NCBI RefSeq assembly: GCF_020884795.1
Contig: NZ_BBZF01000022.1
Coordinates: 186,001 to 250,000, forward strand
DNA length: 64,000 nucleotides
Direction of reading: 5' to 3'
Origin: Micromonospora okii
GTDB taxonomy: Bacteria > Actinomycetota > Actinomycetes > Mycobacteriales > Micromonosporaceae
Shown here: in pieces, positions 28,047-36,774 of the stretch
Position numbering within the stretch: position 1 is the stretch's first letter
Layout: every line of letters starts with the position of its first letter
The notes under the pieces: model-generated
Seen by the model: only the letters and a program-made list of their open reading frames with translations
What the model was told of the DNA's origin: nothing
The model's database searches: none
Translations under genes and position numbers: made by a program

Positions 28047-28514
28047 ATGTCCCGACCTGAAGGCTTCTCGATGTCGGCCTCGTCCGGGTCGGCCACCGTG
28101 AAGGCCGGCGGCACCGCGACGGTCCGGGTCGCGGTCGGCGGTCCGGGGCGGGACAGCGGCCCGGTCACGTTCGACGCCACCGGGCTGCCCCCGCACACCT
28201 CCGACACCTGGCGTCCACAGCGGATCGCCGGCGGTGGCGGCACCACCGTCCACCTCACGACGTCGCCGCGCACCCGCCCCGGGGCGTACCAGGTGCTTCT
28301 GCGCGCGACGGCCGGGCTCGACTCGCGCAGCGTGCCGTTCACCCTCACCGTGGTCCGGCCCCAGCGCTCGCCGGCAGACCTCCTCGCCCACGTCGGGCTG
28401 GGCGGGATCGTCACAGTCGGGCGGATCGTCGGCTGGCTCGCCGGCCGTGGCGGCCCGCCCGGGCCGCCCGCCGAATCGCTGCGACCGACCCGCCGCGACG
28501 ACGAGCGGGTCTGA
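28047..28514 (+). CDS. Ig-like domain protein, first gene of the CATRA-like operon
   Basis: This 155-residue protein is not matched to a named family. Residues 8-105 read as one Ig/CARDB-like beta sandwich (alternating strands with VKAGGTATVRVAVGG and TRPGAYQVLLRATAG). A short hydrophobic stretch (LGGIVTVGRIVGWLAG) and a charged tail follow. There is no signal peptide, which is odd for an Ig-like domain and suggests an intracellular or membrane-associated adaptor. Its stop codon is directly followed by the GTG of the CHAT gene, so translation is coupled. That coupling is the main reason to place it in the same system. Confidence 0.72.
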   Translation: MSRPEGFSMSASSGSATVKAGGTATVRVAVGGPGRDSGPVTFDATGLPPHTSDTWRPQRIAGGGGTTVHLTTSPRTRPGAYQVLLRATAGLDSRSVPFTLTVVRPQRSPADLLAHVGLGGIVTVGRIVGWLAGRGGPPGPPAESLRPTRRDDERV

Positions 28515-31500
28515 GTGGCCGGGGCCACCGACCGGGACCGCGCGCTGCACCTGCTCCGGGCGCGGCTGACGCGGATGGAGCAGGATCCGACCGAGGCCAC
28601 CGACGGCGTAGCCCTGGTCGAGGCCGCCCGGCTGACCCTGCACCGCGCGCCGGACGACGTCGAGGCCGCGCTGGCGGTCGGCGCGCTGCACCTGGTCAGG
28701 GCCGCGCTGCTGGCCGACGAGGCCAGCGACGAGGAGGAGTACGCCTGGTTCCTCTGGTGCGCCTGGCTGCACCGGGTCTCGCCGGACCTGGTGCCGGTCG
28801 AGGTCCGCGACGCCGTCGCCGCGGCGGAGGTCACCGTCGACGACGCGGACCTCTGCGCGGCCGAGGCCGACGCGCTTCTGGCCGACCCGGTCGCCGCCGA
28901 CCCGGCGGCCCTGGATCTCGGCATCCGACTGCTGCGTCGCGCCGTGGCCGGCGCGGGCCGGGGGCGACGCCTGGAGTACGGCGCCAACCTCGGCTCCGCG
29001 CTGCGCGTGCGGTACGCCCATGGCGGCGACCCGGCCGACGTGCGCCGCTCCGCCGACGCCCTCACCGACGCCCTCGCCGCCGCCCGGGGCGACGAGCCGG
29101 AGCTGCCCGTCGCGCGGCTCTGGGCGGCGCTCACCCACCGGCAGCTCTACGAGCTCGACCGGGCCGACCCCGCCGACCTCGACCGGGCCGTCGCGCTCGG
29201 CCTGTCCGGGCTGGCCGGGGTCGACCCGCAGCAGCGCGCCGCGTACCTGCCGGTGGTCCGGGGCGCGCTGCGACTGCGGTACGGCGGCACCGGCGACCCG
29301 GCCGACCTGGACGCCGCCATCGCGCTCGCCCGGGAGGAGGTCGCCCTGGCCACGGAGGACGTCGACCGTGGCGAGGTCCTCGCCGACCTGGCCGGCCTGC
29401 TCAGCCAGCGCCACGACCACGACCACGCCGGCGGCCCCGCGCCCGCCGAGGCGCTGGCCCTGGCCGAGCAGGCCGAACGGCTGTTACCGGCGACGCATCC
29501 CCGCCGGGCCGTCCTGTTCGGGCTCCTCGCCGGGCTCTGGCGCGGCCGGTCCGGCGGCGACGACCGGGCAACCCTGGACCGCGCCGTCGCCTACGGGCGG
29601 GCCGCCGTGGCCGCCGCGCCGCCCGGGCACCCGGACCGGCTGCTGGGCCTGCACAGCGCCGCCCTGGCCCACCGTGCCCGCTTCGACCGGTTCGCCGCGC
29701 CGGAGGACATCGCCGAGGCAATCCGCCTCGCCGGTGAGGCCGCCCGGGAGGCCGCCCCGGACGACCCGGAGCGCACGACCGTGCTGCTCAACCTCACCTC
29801 GCACCTCACCGCCGGCTTCGCGGTCACCGGCCGGCGCGACGACCTCGACCGGGCGGTGGAGACGGGCACGGAGGCGCTGGCCGCGCTCCCCGCCGGGCAC
29901 CCGGAGCGGGCGGGCGTCGCCGGCAACCTCGGCAACGCCCACCACGCCCGCTACGAGCTGCTCGGCCGGGAGGACGACCTGGACCGGGCGGTGCGGCTGG
30001 CCGTCCTCGCCGCCGAGGAGTCGGCGGGCCGTGGCAACCACCCGGGGCACCTGGCGCAGCTCGCCCAGCGCCTGCTCACCCGCTACGAGCGGCACGCCGA
30101 CCCGGCGGACCTGCACCGGGCCGCGTCGGCGGCGGAGGAGTCCCTGCGGCTGGCGGCGTCCGGCCACCCCGACCGGCCGCGGGCGCTCGCCGCGCTGCGC
30201 GCCGCCCTGCTCCGCCGGTTCGACGGCGCGGGCGTCGCCGACGACCTACACCGGGCCGTCGCGCTCGCCGAGGAGGCGGTGGGACTCACCGCCCCCGACG
30301 ATCCGGAGCTGCCCGGCCGGCTGGTCAACCTCGGCGCGGTGTTGCGTCGGCGGGGTGACGCGACCGGCGACCGGGGCAGCCTGGACGACGCCGTGCTCGC
30401 CGGCGAGCGGGCACTCGGGCTGGCCCCCGCCGGTCACCCCGACCGGCCGCTGGTGCTGGCGGCGCTGGCCGGCGCGCTGAGCGAGCGGGCTCGCCGGCAC
30501 GGCGACCGCGACGACCTCGACCGGGCGATCACGATCGAGACCGAGCTGCTGGACGGCGCGGTCGCGGGCGGCCCCGAGTGGCTGGCCCGGGCGGTCAACC
30601 TCGGCGTCTCGCTGGCCGACCGGGCGAGGCTCGCCGGCGACCCGCAGGAGAGCCGGCGCGCGGTCGACCTCGCCGAGGCGGTGGTCGCGGCCACCCCGGC
30701 CAACCATCCCGACCGCCCCCGGCACCTGGCCAACCTCTGCTCCCTGCTGACCGGCCACTTCGAGCTGTGCGGCCGGGTCGCGGACGCGGACCGGGCGGTC
30801 GCCGTCGGCGGCGAGTCGGTCCGGGCGCTGCCGCCCGGCCACCCGTACCGGCCCGTCGCCCTGGGCAACCTGATGTCCGCGCTGCTGCGCCGCTACGAGC
30901 GCTACGGTGCCCTCGCCGACCTCGACGCCGCCGTCGCGGCGGGCGCCGAGGCGGTCGAGGCGGCCACCCCGGTCGCCGGGGCCGAGACCCGGGCCGCCCT
31001 CGCCTCCGTGCTCACCCGGCGGTACGAGCGCACCGGCGACGCCGGCGACCTGGACCGTGCGGTGCTGGCCGCCCGCACGGCCGCCGAGGCCGACGTCTCC
31101 GGCCCGCGCCGCGCCGACCTGCTCAACAGCCTCGGCATCACGTCGCTGACCCGCTACCGGGCGGTCGACGACCCGGCGGACCTCGACGCGGCGGTCACCG
31201 CGTTCACCGCCGCGGCGGCGGCCGCCGACCCGGCCGACGCCCGCCTCGGCATGTACCGCATCAACCTGGCGATGGCCGTGTTGTCCCGGTACGCCGCGCG
31301 GCGCGACCCCGACGAGCTGGACACCGGAATCGCGCTGGCCGAACGGGCCGTCGACTCGGTCGGCCCCGACCACCCGGAGTACGCCCGCTACAGCTTCAAC
31401 CTGGGAGTCGCCCGCTGGGTCCGGTTTCGGGAGCGGGCGGACGAGCGGGCCCGGACGGCCGCCGTCGACGCCTTCCGCGCCGCGCTGCGCGCCCCGGCCG

Positions 31501-33479
31501 GGCCCCCGGCGCAGCGGATGGCCGCCGGCCGCTGGCTGGCCGAGCTGGTGGGCGACGCGGGCGACCCGGAGCGGAGCCACGAGACGCTGACCGAGGTCCT
31601 GGCTCTGGTGCCGGCGCTGGTCGACCCGGGGCTGCCGCGCCCGGACCGGCAGCACCAGCTCGACCAGTTCTACGGCCTCGGTCAGCTCGCCGCCGCCGCC
31701 GCGCTGACGTGCGGCCGACCGGAGGAGGCGTGGTCGGCCCTGGAGCAGGGGCGGGGCGTGCTGCTCGGGCAGGCGCTGCGCACCCGGGGCGAGAGCGACC
31801 GGCTGCGCGCCGCCCACCCGGCGCTCGCCGAGGAGCTGGAGGCGGTGCGGCTCGCCCTGGACGACCCCACCCCGGTCGGGGCCCCGGCGGACGCCACCGG
31901 CCCCCAGCCGGGCCGGGCGGCGGCCGGCGCCCGGTTGGAGCGGCTGCTGGACCGCGTCCGCGCCGAGCCGGGGTTCGCCCGCTTCGGCCTGCCGCCGACG
32001 CTCGACGAGCTGCGCGAGGCCACGGCCGACGGGACCGTCGTCGCGGTCAACGTCGACCGGGAGCGCTGCGACGCGCTGATCCTCACCGGGCGGGGAGCGG
32101 ACCACGTGCCGCTGCCCGGGCTCACCGCCGACGAGGCGACCGCGCGGGCCAACGACTTCCTCGCCGCCGCGCACCCGGCCGACGGCGGGACCGCCGACAA
32201 CGAGGCGCTCGCCGCCGTGCTCCGGTGGCTCTGGGACGCCGTCGCCGAGCCGGTCCTGCGGCACCTCGGCTGCGCCGCCACCCCCGAGGCGCCGACCGAG
32301 CGGTGGCCGCACGTCTGGTGGGTGCCGACCGGGCCGCTGTCGGTGCTGCCGATCCACGCCGCCGGGCACCTCGACGACCCGCCCGGCCCGGGGAGGAGGA
32401 CCGTGCTCGACCGGGTGGTCTCCTCCTACACCCCCACCGTCGGGGTCCTGCGCCACGCGCGGACCCGGCCGCGACCGGGCGGCGGGACCCCCCTGGTGAT
32501 CGGGATCAACGACACCGGCGGGCGGGCCCGGCCCCTGGCGTACGCGGCGGACGAGGCCCGCTGGGTGCACCGGATCCTCGGCGGCACGGGCGAGCCCCTG
32601 CTCGACGAGCAGGCCGGCCGGGACGAGGTGCGCGCCCTGCTGCCCTCGGCGGCGTGGGCGCACTTCGCCTGCCACGGGGTGACCGCCGTCGACCCGGACG
32701 ACAGCCACCTGCTCCTCGCCGACGGCGCGCTGACCGTACGGGAGCTGGCCCGGATGGAACTCGGCGGCACGCACCTGGCGTACCTGTCGGCGTGCACCAC
32801 CGCCTACGGCGGCACCCGGATGGCCGACGAGTCGATCCACGTCGCCTCGGCCCTCCAACTCGCCGGGGTCACCCACGTCGTCGGCACCCTCTGGCCGATC
32901 TCCGACCTGGTGGCCCCCGAGTTCTCCCGCACGGTCTACCGCAGCCTGGACTCCGGCGCCGCGCCGGCCCAGGCGGTCCACGAGGCGGCCCGCGCCATCC
33001 GCGACGAGTACCCGGAGCATCCCTGCCTGTGGGCCGCGCACGTCCACCACGGACCGCGCGGCGAGTTCCTGACCACCGAGGAGTCGCACCTGATGACCAC
33101 CGACACCGACGACAGCGCGTACCGGGCCGAGGCGACCAAGGTCGCCGACCGGCTGGCCCGGCTGGGCACGGCCGGGGTGGGGGAGTCGACGCTGCCCCGG
33201 CTCGACAACATCCTCGCCGCCACCGAGCGCGCCCTGGACTCCCGGGACGCGGCGCTGCTGCGGAGGGTCAAGGGCGACCTGACGATCCTCGCCTCCACCC
33301 GGTTCGGCGGCGTGGGGGACGGAGGCAGCCCCCAGCCGGCCGCCGACCTGCCGGCGGAGCGGCTCAACATCCTCGTCCACCGCCTGCGTACGGTGGCGGC
33401 GGGAGACGCGGCCGGGGGCGCGGCGGCGGGGGAGACGGGCGGGGACGCCGGACGGGGACATGACCGACCCGCCCGCTGA
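28515..33479 (+). CDS. TPR-CHAT protease with fused C-terminal partner domain
   Basis: The 1654-residue protein is the centre of the operon. Residues ~20-1060 are TPR-like repeats of about 45-50 residues. Residues ~1180-1515 form a CHAT caspase-like domain with His1387 (HFACHG) and Cys1427 (LSACTT). The relative at 1-2835 ends at the equivalent of residue ~1515, but this one continues about 140 residues. The extension (from about 1527) is helical and resembles the small proteins encoded beside CHAT genes in CATRA systems. GTG 28515 abuts the preceding stop, and the 3' end overlaps the next gene by 20 bp. Leu324 is encoded by TTA (29484-29486), the only in-frame TTA I noticed. Role inferred: a protease released when the TPR array senses a trigger, acting with the membrane protein downstream. 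Confidence 0.88.
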   Translation: MAGATDRDRALHLLRARLTRMEQDPTEATDGVALVEAARLTLHRAPDDVEAALAVGALHLVRAALLADEASDEEEYAWFLWCAWLHRVSPDLVPVEVRDAVAAAEVTVDDADLCAAEADALLADPVAADPAALDLGIRLLRRAVAGAGRGRRLEYGANLGSALRVRYAHGGDPADVRRSADALTDALAAARGDEPELPVARLWAALTHRQLYELDRADPADLDRAVALGLSGLAGVDPQQRAAYLPVVRGALRLRYGGTGDPADLDAAIALAREEVALATEDVDRGEVLADLAGLLSQRHDHDHAGGPAPAEALALAEQAERLLPATHPRRAVLFGLLAGLWRGRSGGDDRATLDRAVAYGRAAVAAAPPGHPDRLLGLHSAALAHRARFDRFAAPEDIAEAIRLAGEAAREAAPDDPERTTVLLNLTSHLTAGFAVTGRRDDLDRAVETGTEALAALPAGHPERAGVAGNLGNAHHARYELLGREDDLDRAVRLAVLAAEESAGRGNHPGHLAQLAQRLLTRYERHADPADLHRAASAAEESLRLAASGHPDRPRALAALRAALLRRFDGAGVADDLHRAVALAEEAVGLTAPDDPELPGRLVNLGAVLRRRGDATGDRGSLDDAVLAGERALGLAPAGHPDRPLVLAALAGALSERARRHGDRDDLDRAITIETELLDGAVAGGPEWLARAVNLGVSLADRARLAGDPQESRRAVDLAEAVVAATPANHPDRPRHLANLCSLLTGHFELCGRVADADRAVAVGGESVRALPPGHPYRPVALGNLMSALLRRYERYGALADLDAAVAAGAEAVEAATPVAGAETRAALASVLTRRYERTGDAGDLDRAVLAARTAAEADVSGPRRADLLNSLGITSLTRYRAVDDPADLDAAVTAFTAAAAAADPADARLGMYRINLAMAVLSRYAARRDPDELDTGIALAERAVDSVGPDHPEYARYSFNLGVARWVRFRERADERARTAAVDAFRAALRAPAGPPAQRMAAGRWLAELVGDAGDPERSHETLTEVLALVPALVDPGLPRPDRQHQLDQFYGLGQLAAAAALTCGRPEEAWSALEQGRGVLLGQALRTRGESDRLRAAHPALAEELEAVRLALDDPTPVGAPADATGPQPGRAAAGARLERLLDRVRAEPGFARFGLPPTLDELREATADGTVVAVNVDRERCDALILTGRGADHVPLPGLTADEATARANDFLAAAHPADGGTADNEALAAVLRWLWDAVAEPVLRHLGCAATPEAPTERWPHVWWVPTGPLSVLPIHAAGHLDDPPGPGRRTVLDRVVSSYTPTVGVLRHARTRPRPGGGTPLVIGINDTGGRARPLAYAADEARWVHRILGGTGEPLLDEQAGRDEVRALLPSAAWAHFACHGVTAVDPDDSHLLLADGALTVRELARMELGGTHLAYLSACTTAYGGTRMADESIHVASALQLAGVTHVVGTLWPISDLVAPEFSRTVYRSLDSGAAPAQAVHEAARAIRDEYPEHPCLWAAHVHHGPRGEFLTTEESHLMTTDTDDSAYRAEATKVADRLARLGTAGVGESTLPRLDNILAATERALDSRDAALLRRVKGDLTILASTRFGGVGDGGSPQPAADLPAERLNILVHRLRTVAAGDAAGGAAAGETGGDAGRGHDRPAR
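33078..33479 (+). other. Internal ribosome site and start that could give a separate 128-residue product
   Basis: GAGGAG (33078-33083) lies 9 bp before an in-frame ATG at 33093, inside the CHAT gene just after the CHAT domain ends. Starting there would yield a 128-residue protein (MTTDTDDSAY onward) equal to the C-terminal extension. This looks like the remains, or continued use, of a start site from a once-separate small gene. Both a fused and a free form may be made. Confidence 0.55.
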
Positions 33480-35073
33480 CCAGTCCCTCGTGCTGCACCT
33501 GTTCGCGCCCCGGACCGGCCCGGACCGCGCGGCGGCGCGGGACGAGCTGCTTCGGCTCTGGGCGGCCTGCGGCACCGCCCTGGGGATGACCGAGTCGATC
33601 TCGGGCACCGGCCTACCCGTCGAACCGCCCCCGGCCGAACCGCCCCCGGCCGAACCGGCCGGCGCGACGGCCGAGGGGGCGGTGGCCGCCCGGCGCCATC
33701 GGACGTACCGGCTCTGGCAGGCGGTGTGGATCGACGACCACGACGTGAGCGTCGTGTCGGTCGCCCTCGGCGCCACCGGGTCGCCGGCCGCCGACTGGCG
33801 GGAGCTGCACGCGCGGTGGAGCGACGCCGTCGCCGGCCTGTCGCCGGAGCGGACGCTCGGCACGGTCGAGGAGTTCACCGGCCTGTCGGCGGCCCCGGCC
33901 GACACCGCCACCGCGCGCGGGCGTCTCGGTCGCGCGGTGGCGGCGCTGCTGCCCGACCCGGTCCCCGACGGCGGGCCGCAGGACGCCGTCGCCGCCTGGG
34001 CCGGGCGTGGGGCCGCCCTGCGCGACGGGGTCACCCTGTGGCAGACCACCCTGCCCGGCGGCGACGCGCCGGCCCGCCGGCTGGTGCTGCTCGCCGCCCC
34101 GCGACGCGACGCCGAACTGGGCCGGCTCGTCTACACCGACGGGTCGCCCAGCCTCGCCCCGCTGACCCGGTACCTGCTGCACTCGGTCAAGCTGCGGTAC
34201 CAGATCAGGGTGTGGCGCGCCGAGCAGCCGCGTACCCGCGCCCTGCTCGACCACGCCGAGACCGCCATCGGGCAGCTCAGCCGCCTTCTCCTCGGCGCGC
34301 CCGGCGGGGCCGACGACCGCGACACCGACCACGCCGAACAGCAGCTCGCCGCCCTCCAGGCCGACGAGCGGGGCCTCATCGACACCGCCGCGCTGACCAG
34401 GATCATGCGTCGCACCGCGCAGATCGCGGCCGGCAACCTCGCCGCCCACGCCGCCGGCCTGGCCGGCGAGCCGCAGCGCACCGCCCCGCAGCACCCGTTC
34501 GCCGCCGACCAGGCCGCCGCGTCCTGGTTCGACCAGCAGCTCGACGACGACCTGACCTACCTGGACGCCGCCCGGGACCGCGCCCAGCAGCTCGGCGCGG
34601 CGGCCGACCGGGAACTGCGGCGGCGCGGCGACGCCGCCGCCCAGGCCGCCCGCCGCCGGCAGGAGACCTTCGGGCTGCTCCAGGCCGCCGTCGTCGGCGC
34701 GGCGGTCATGTGCCTGACCGCGATCCAGTCCCTGGAGTACAAGCTCCCGCTCGCCGCGTCGGTGAAGCCGGCCTTCGTCGCCGCGCTCGGCGCGCTGACG
34801 TTCCACCTGTCGGCCCGGGCCGTCCGGCTCGCCCGCTCCGGCCACGGCGACCGCCCGGCCCGCACGCCGGCGCTGGAGTACCTGTCGACCGCCGTGTTCG
34901 GCGCGGCGCTCGGCTGGCTCGGCGCGACCTGGACCGTACGGGTCGCGTCCGCGCAGGTCGCCCCGCCGACGGTGACGATCCGGGCGGCCCTGGCCGGCGC
35001 GCTGCTGGCCCTCGCGTGGGCCGCGTGGCGCGCTTGGCGCGGGCGGGCCGCGCGGCGGCGCGACCCGGCGTAG
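33460..35073 (+). CDS. CATRA-like membrane protein (CASPASE/TPR-repeat-associated)
   Basis: The 537-residue protein starts with a soluble domain (LVLHLFAPR first strand) of about 230 residues. A helical, partly coiled region (about 245-400) rich in Gln/Ala/Arg follows. The C-terminus has four predicted membrane helices near residues 404-425, 433-452, 472-494 and 507-526. This order agrees with the CATRA proteins described beside CHAT/caspase-TPR genes in predicted NTP-independent conflict modules. I recognise it by architecture and context, not by alignment. The ATG overlaps the CHAT gene by 20 bp. A plausible role is a membrane effector or anchor controlled by the CHAT protease. Confidence 0.7.
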   Translation: MTDPPADQSLVLHLFAPRTGPDRAAARDELLRLWAACGTALGMTESISGTGLPVEPPPAEPPPAEPAGATAEGAVAARRHRTYRLWQAVWIDDHDVSVVSVALGATGSPAADWRELHARWSDAVAGLSPERTLGTVEEFTGLSAAPADTATARGRLGRAVAALLPDPVPDGGPQDAVAAWAGRGAALRDGVTLWQTTLPGGDAPARRLVLLAAPRRDAELGRLVYTDGSPSLAPLTRYLLHSVKLRYQIRVWRAEQPRTRALLDHAETAIGQLSRLLLGAPGGADDRDTDHAEQQLAALQADERGLIDTAALTRIMRRTAQIAAGNLAAHAAGLAGEPQRTAPQHPFAADQAAASWFDQQLDDDLTYLDAARDRAQQLGAAADRELRRRGDAAAQAARRRQETFGLLQAAVVGAAVMCLTAIQSLEYKLPLAASVKPAFVAALGALTFHLSARAVRLARSGHGDRPARTPALEYLSTAVFGAALGWLGATWTVRVASAQVAPPTVTIRAALAGALLALAWAAWRAWRGRAARRRDPA

Positions 35074-35325
35074 CCGTCGGGGCGGCCGAGTCGGCTCCCG
35101 CGTGCTGTCAGTGGATGCGGCGGCCCCGCGCGTCGGGCAGTTCTTCGGCGTATTCGAGTGGCAGCGGGAGGAACTCGATTCGTGGCGCTGCGCATTGTTT
35201 CTGCCGACGCTGACGGCGGATTGCCGAGCGAGCTGTGGGATAGCCGGGCACTACTGTATCGCCGCGCGTTCCAATCGCGATGTCACGGAAATCAGCCACC
35301 CGAATGCGGTGCCGCGCCGACCCGC

Positions 35326-36543
35326 TCAGGCGGTGGGAAGCGGTTCGGCCGCCGGTTTCCGCTCGGGGCTCCGGTGCAGGTTGCGCACCGCCGGTACGAG
35401 CAACAGGGTCACGCAGCCCAGGGCGCTCACCGCGGTCGCGGCCCCCAGCAGCCGCTCCCCGCCGATGGCGCCGGAGACCGGGCCGGCGAGCGCCTGACCG
35501 ATCGGCAGGCTGCCGTTGGAGCCGAACACCTCGTACGCCGTGATGCGGTTCAGCATCTCCAGCGGCACCTGGGTCTGCACGCTCGTCTGCCACATCACCG
35601 ACCAGAACGCCCAGGCCAGGCCGTTGAACGTCGCCGCCGCGAGCAGCATCGGCAGCGACGCGTGCAGGGCGATGGCCAGGGGCAGCAGGCCGTAGCCGAA
35701 CATGGCGACCGCGCCGGCGGCCAGTGGCCGGGTGGGCCTGATCCGCAACGCCGCCAGCCCGCCGAGGATCGTGCCGACGGCGATGGCGGACTGCACCCAG
35801 CCGTACGCCTGGGCGCCCAGACGCCCGCTGATCAGCACCGAGCCGACCGGGACCAGGGGCCCGATCAGGACGATCCCGTACACCGTCCAGACCAGGATCA
35901 CGCTCCACATCCACGTGCGCGACCGGAACTCCCGCCAGCCCTCGGCCAGGTCGCGCAGCATCGACGTCTCGGTCCCGGTCGCCGGCGAGACGGTGAGCCG
36001 GAGGGCGACCAGGCACACCCCGCTGAGCGCGAAGGTGGCGGCGTCGATCAGGTACACCGGCGCGGCGCCCAGGAACGCGTACAGCACGCCGGCCGCCGCG
36101 GGCCCGAGCAGGTGGGCGAAGGAACTCGCGACCTTGATGGCGGCGTTGGCCCGGTGCAGATCGTCGCTCACCAGCGGCACCATGCTGTTGACGCCCGGCT
36201 GGAACATCGCCGCGGCGGCCCCGCTCACGGCCGAGCACACCAGCAGGAGCGCCAACGGCGGCGTGCCGACGAAGAACGCGATCGCGATGATCCCCTGCGC
36301 GACGACCCGCGCCACGTCCGCGGCGATCATCAACGGGCGGGCGCTGAGCCGGTCGGCGAGCACCCCGCTGAACAGGATGCAGCCGAGAAAGGGAATCATC
36401 CAGGCGGCGAGCCCCAGTCCGACGCCGGTCGTGCCGTAGATCGCCCCGATCGCCAGCGCTGAGGCCACCGTCAACATGGCATCGCCGAAGGCGGATACCG
36501 TGCGGGCTAGGAAGAAATAGGAAAAGTTCTTAGTCCACAGCAC
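35326..36543 (-). CDS. MFS exporter (MFS_3/enterobactin-exporter-like)
   Basis: The 405-residue protein has twelve predicted helices. The first loop motif GVLADRLSARP matches the MFS signature, and the ends (NFSYFFLARTVSAFGDAM start) match drug or metabolite exporters of the MFS_3 group. GTG at 36543 is 11 bp downstream of a TATGAT -10 box, giving an almost leaderless transcript. The gene's flanks (about 35100-35320 and 36480-36640) are noticeably less GC-rich than the neighbourhood, suggesting it arrived separately. Substrate unknown. Confidence 0.87.
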   Translation of the reverse strand: MLWTKNFSYFFLARTVSAFGDAMLTVASALAIGAIYGTTGVGLGLAAWMIPFLGCILFSGVLADRLSARPLMIAADVARVVAQGIIAIAFFVGTPPLALLLVCSAVSGAAAAMFQPGVNSMVPLVSDDLHRANAAIKVASSFAHLLGPAAAGVLYAFLGAAPVYLIDAATFALSGVCLVALRLTVSPATGTETSMLRDLAEGWREFRSRTWMWSVILVWTVYGIVLIGPLVPVGSVLISGRLGAQAYGWVQSAIAVGTILGGLAALRIRPTRPLAAGAVAMFGYGLLPLAIALHASLPMLLAAATFNGLAWAFWSVMWQTSVQTQVPLEMLNRITAYEVFGSNGSLPIGQALAGPVSGAIGGERLLGAATAVSALGCVTLLLVPAVRNLHRSPERKPAAEPLPTA

Positions 36544-36554
36544 CGGGCCAGCGA

Positions 36555-36560
36555 ATCATA
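36555..36560 (-). promoter_or_regulatory. -10 element TATGAT of the MFS exporter gene
   Basis: On the minus strand TATGAT ends 11 bp before the GTG. The preceding CAATAACGAT stretch is AT-rich. No strong -35 is seen. The leader would be only a few bases. Confidence 0.55.
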
Positions 36561-36760
36561 ATCGTTATTGTCCTGCCACCCGGAACTGCCGCGAGGAAGA
36601 TTCTCGAACGCCGCTGTCGGGGCGGTCGGGCAGGTTGAGGGGCGTCTTTGTCCGGTGAGGACGCCGTCGCCTTCGCCCGCCGGGTGTCCACCCCGACGCC
36701 CGCGAGCCGGCCGTCGAGGCGTCGAGCCGTGGCCGGGCACGGTGTGTCGCAGGGGCCTTG

Positions 36761-36766
36761 TAGCGT
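36761..36766 (+). promoter_or_regulatory. -10 element TAGCGT, probable leaderless start of the SWIM gene
   Basis: TAGCGT ends 8 bp before the GTG at 36775, and no ribosome site separates them. The same hexamer serves as -10 in the importer promoter at 10854. Confidence 0.4.
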
Positions 36767-36774
36767 CCGGGCCC

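Noticed and set aside
35108..35299. Leftward 63-codon frame (VADFRDIAIG start, ending ARGRRIH) behind the MFS exporter, considered as a peptide precursor
   Set aside because: It has no ribosome site or promoter, weak codon bias and no modification or protease genes nearby. It is worth re-checking only if conserved.
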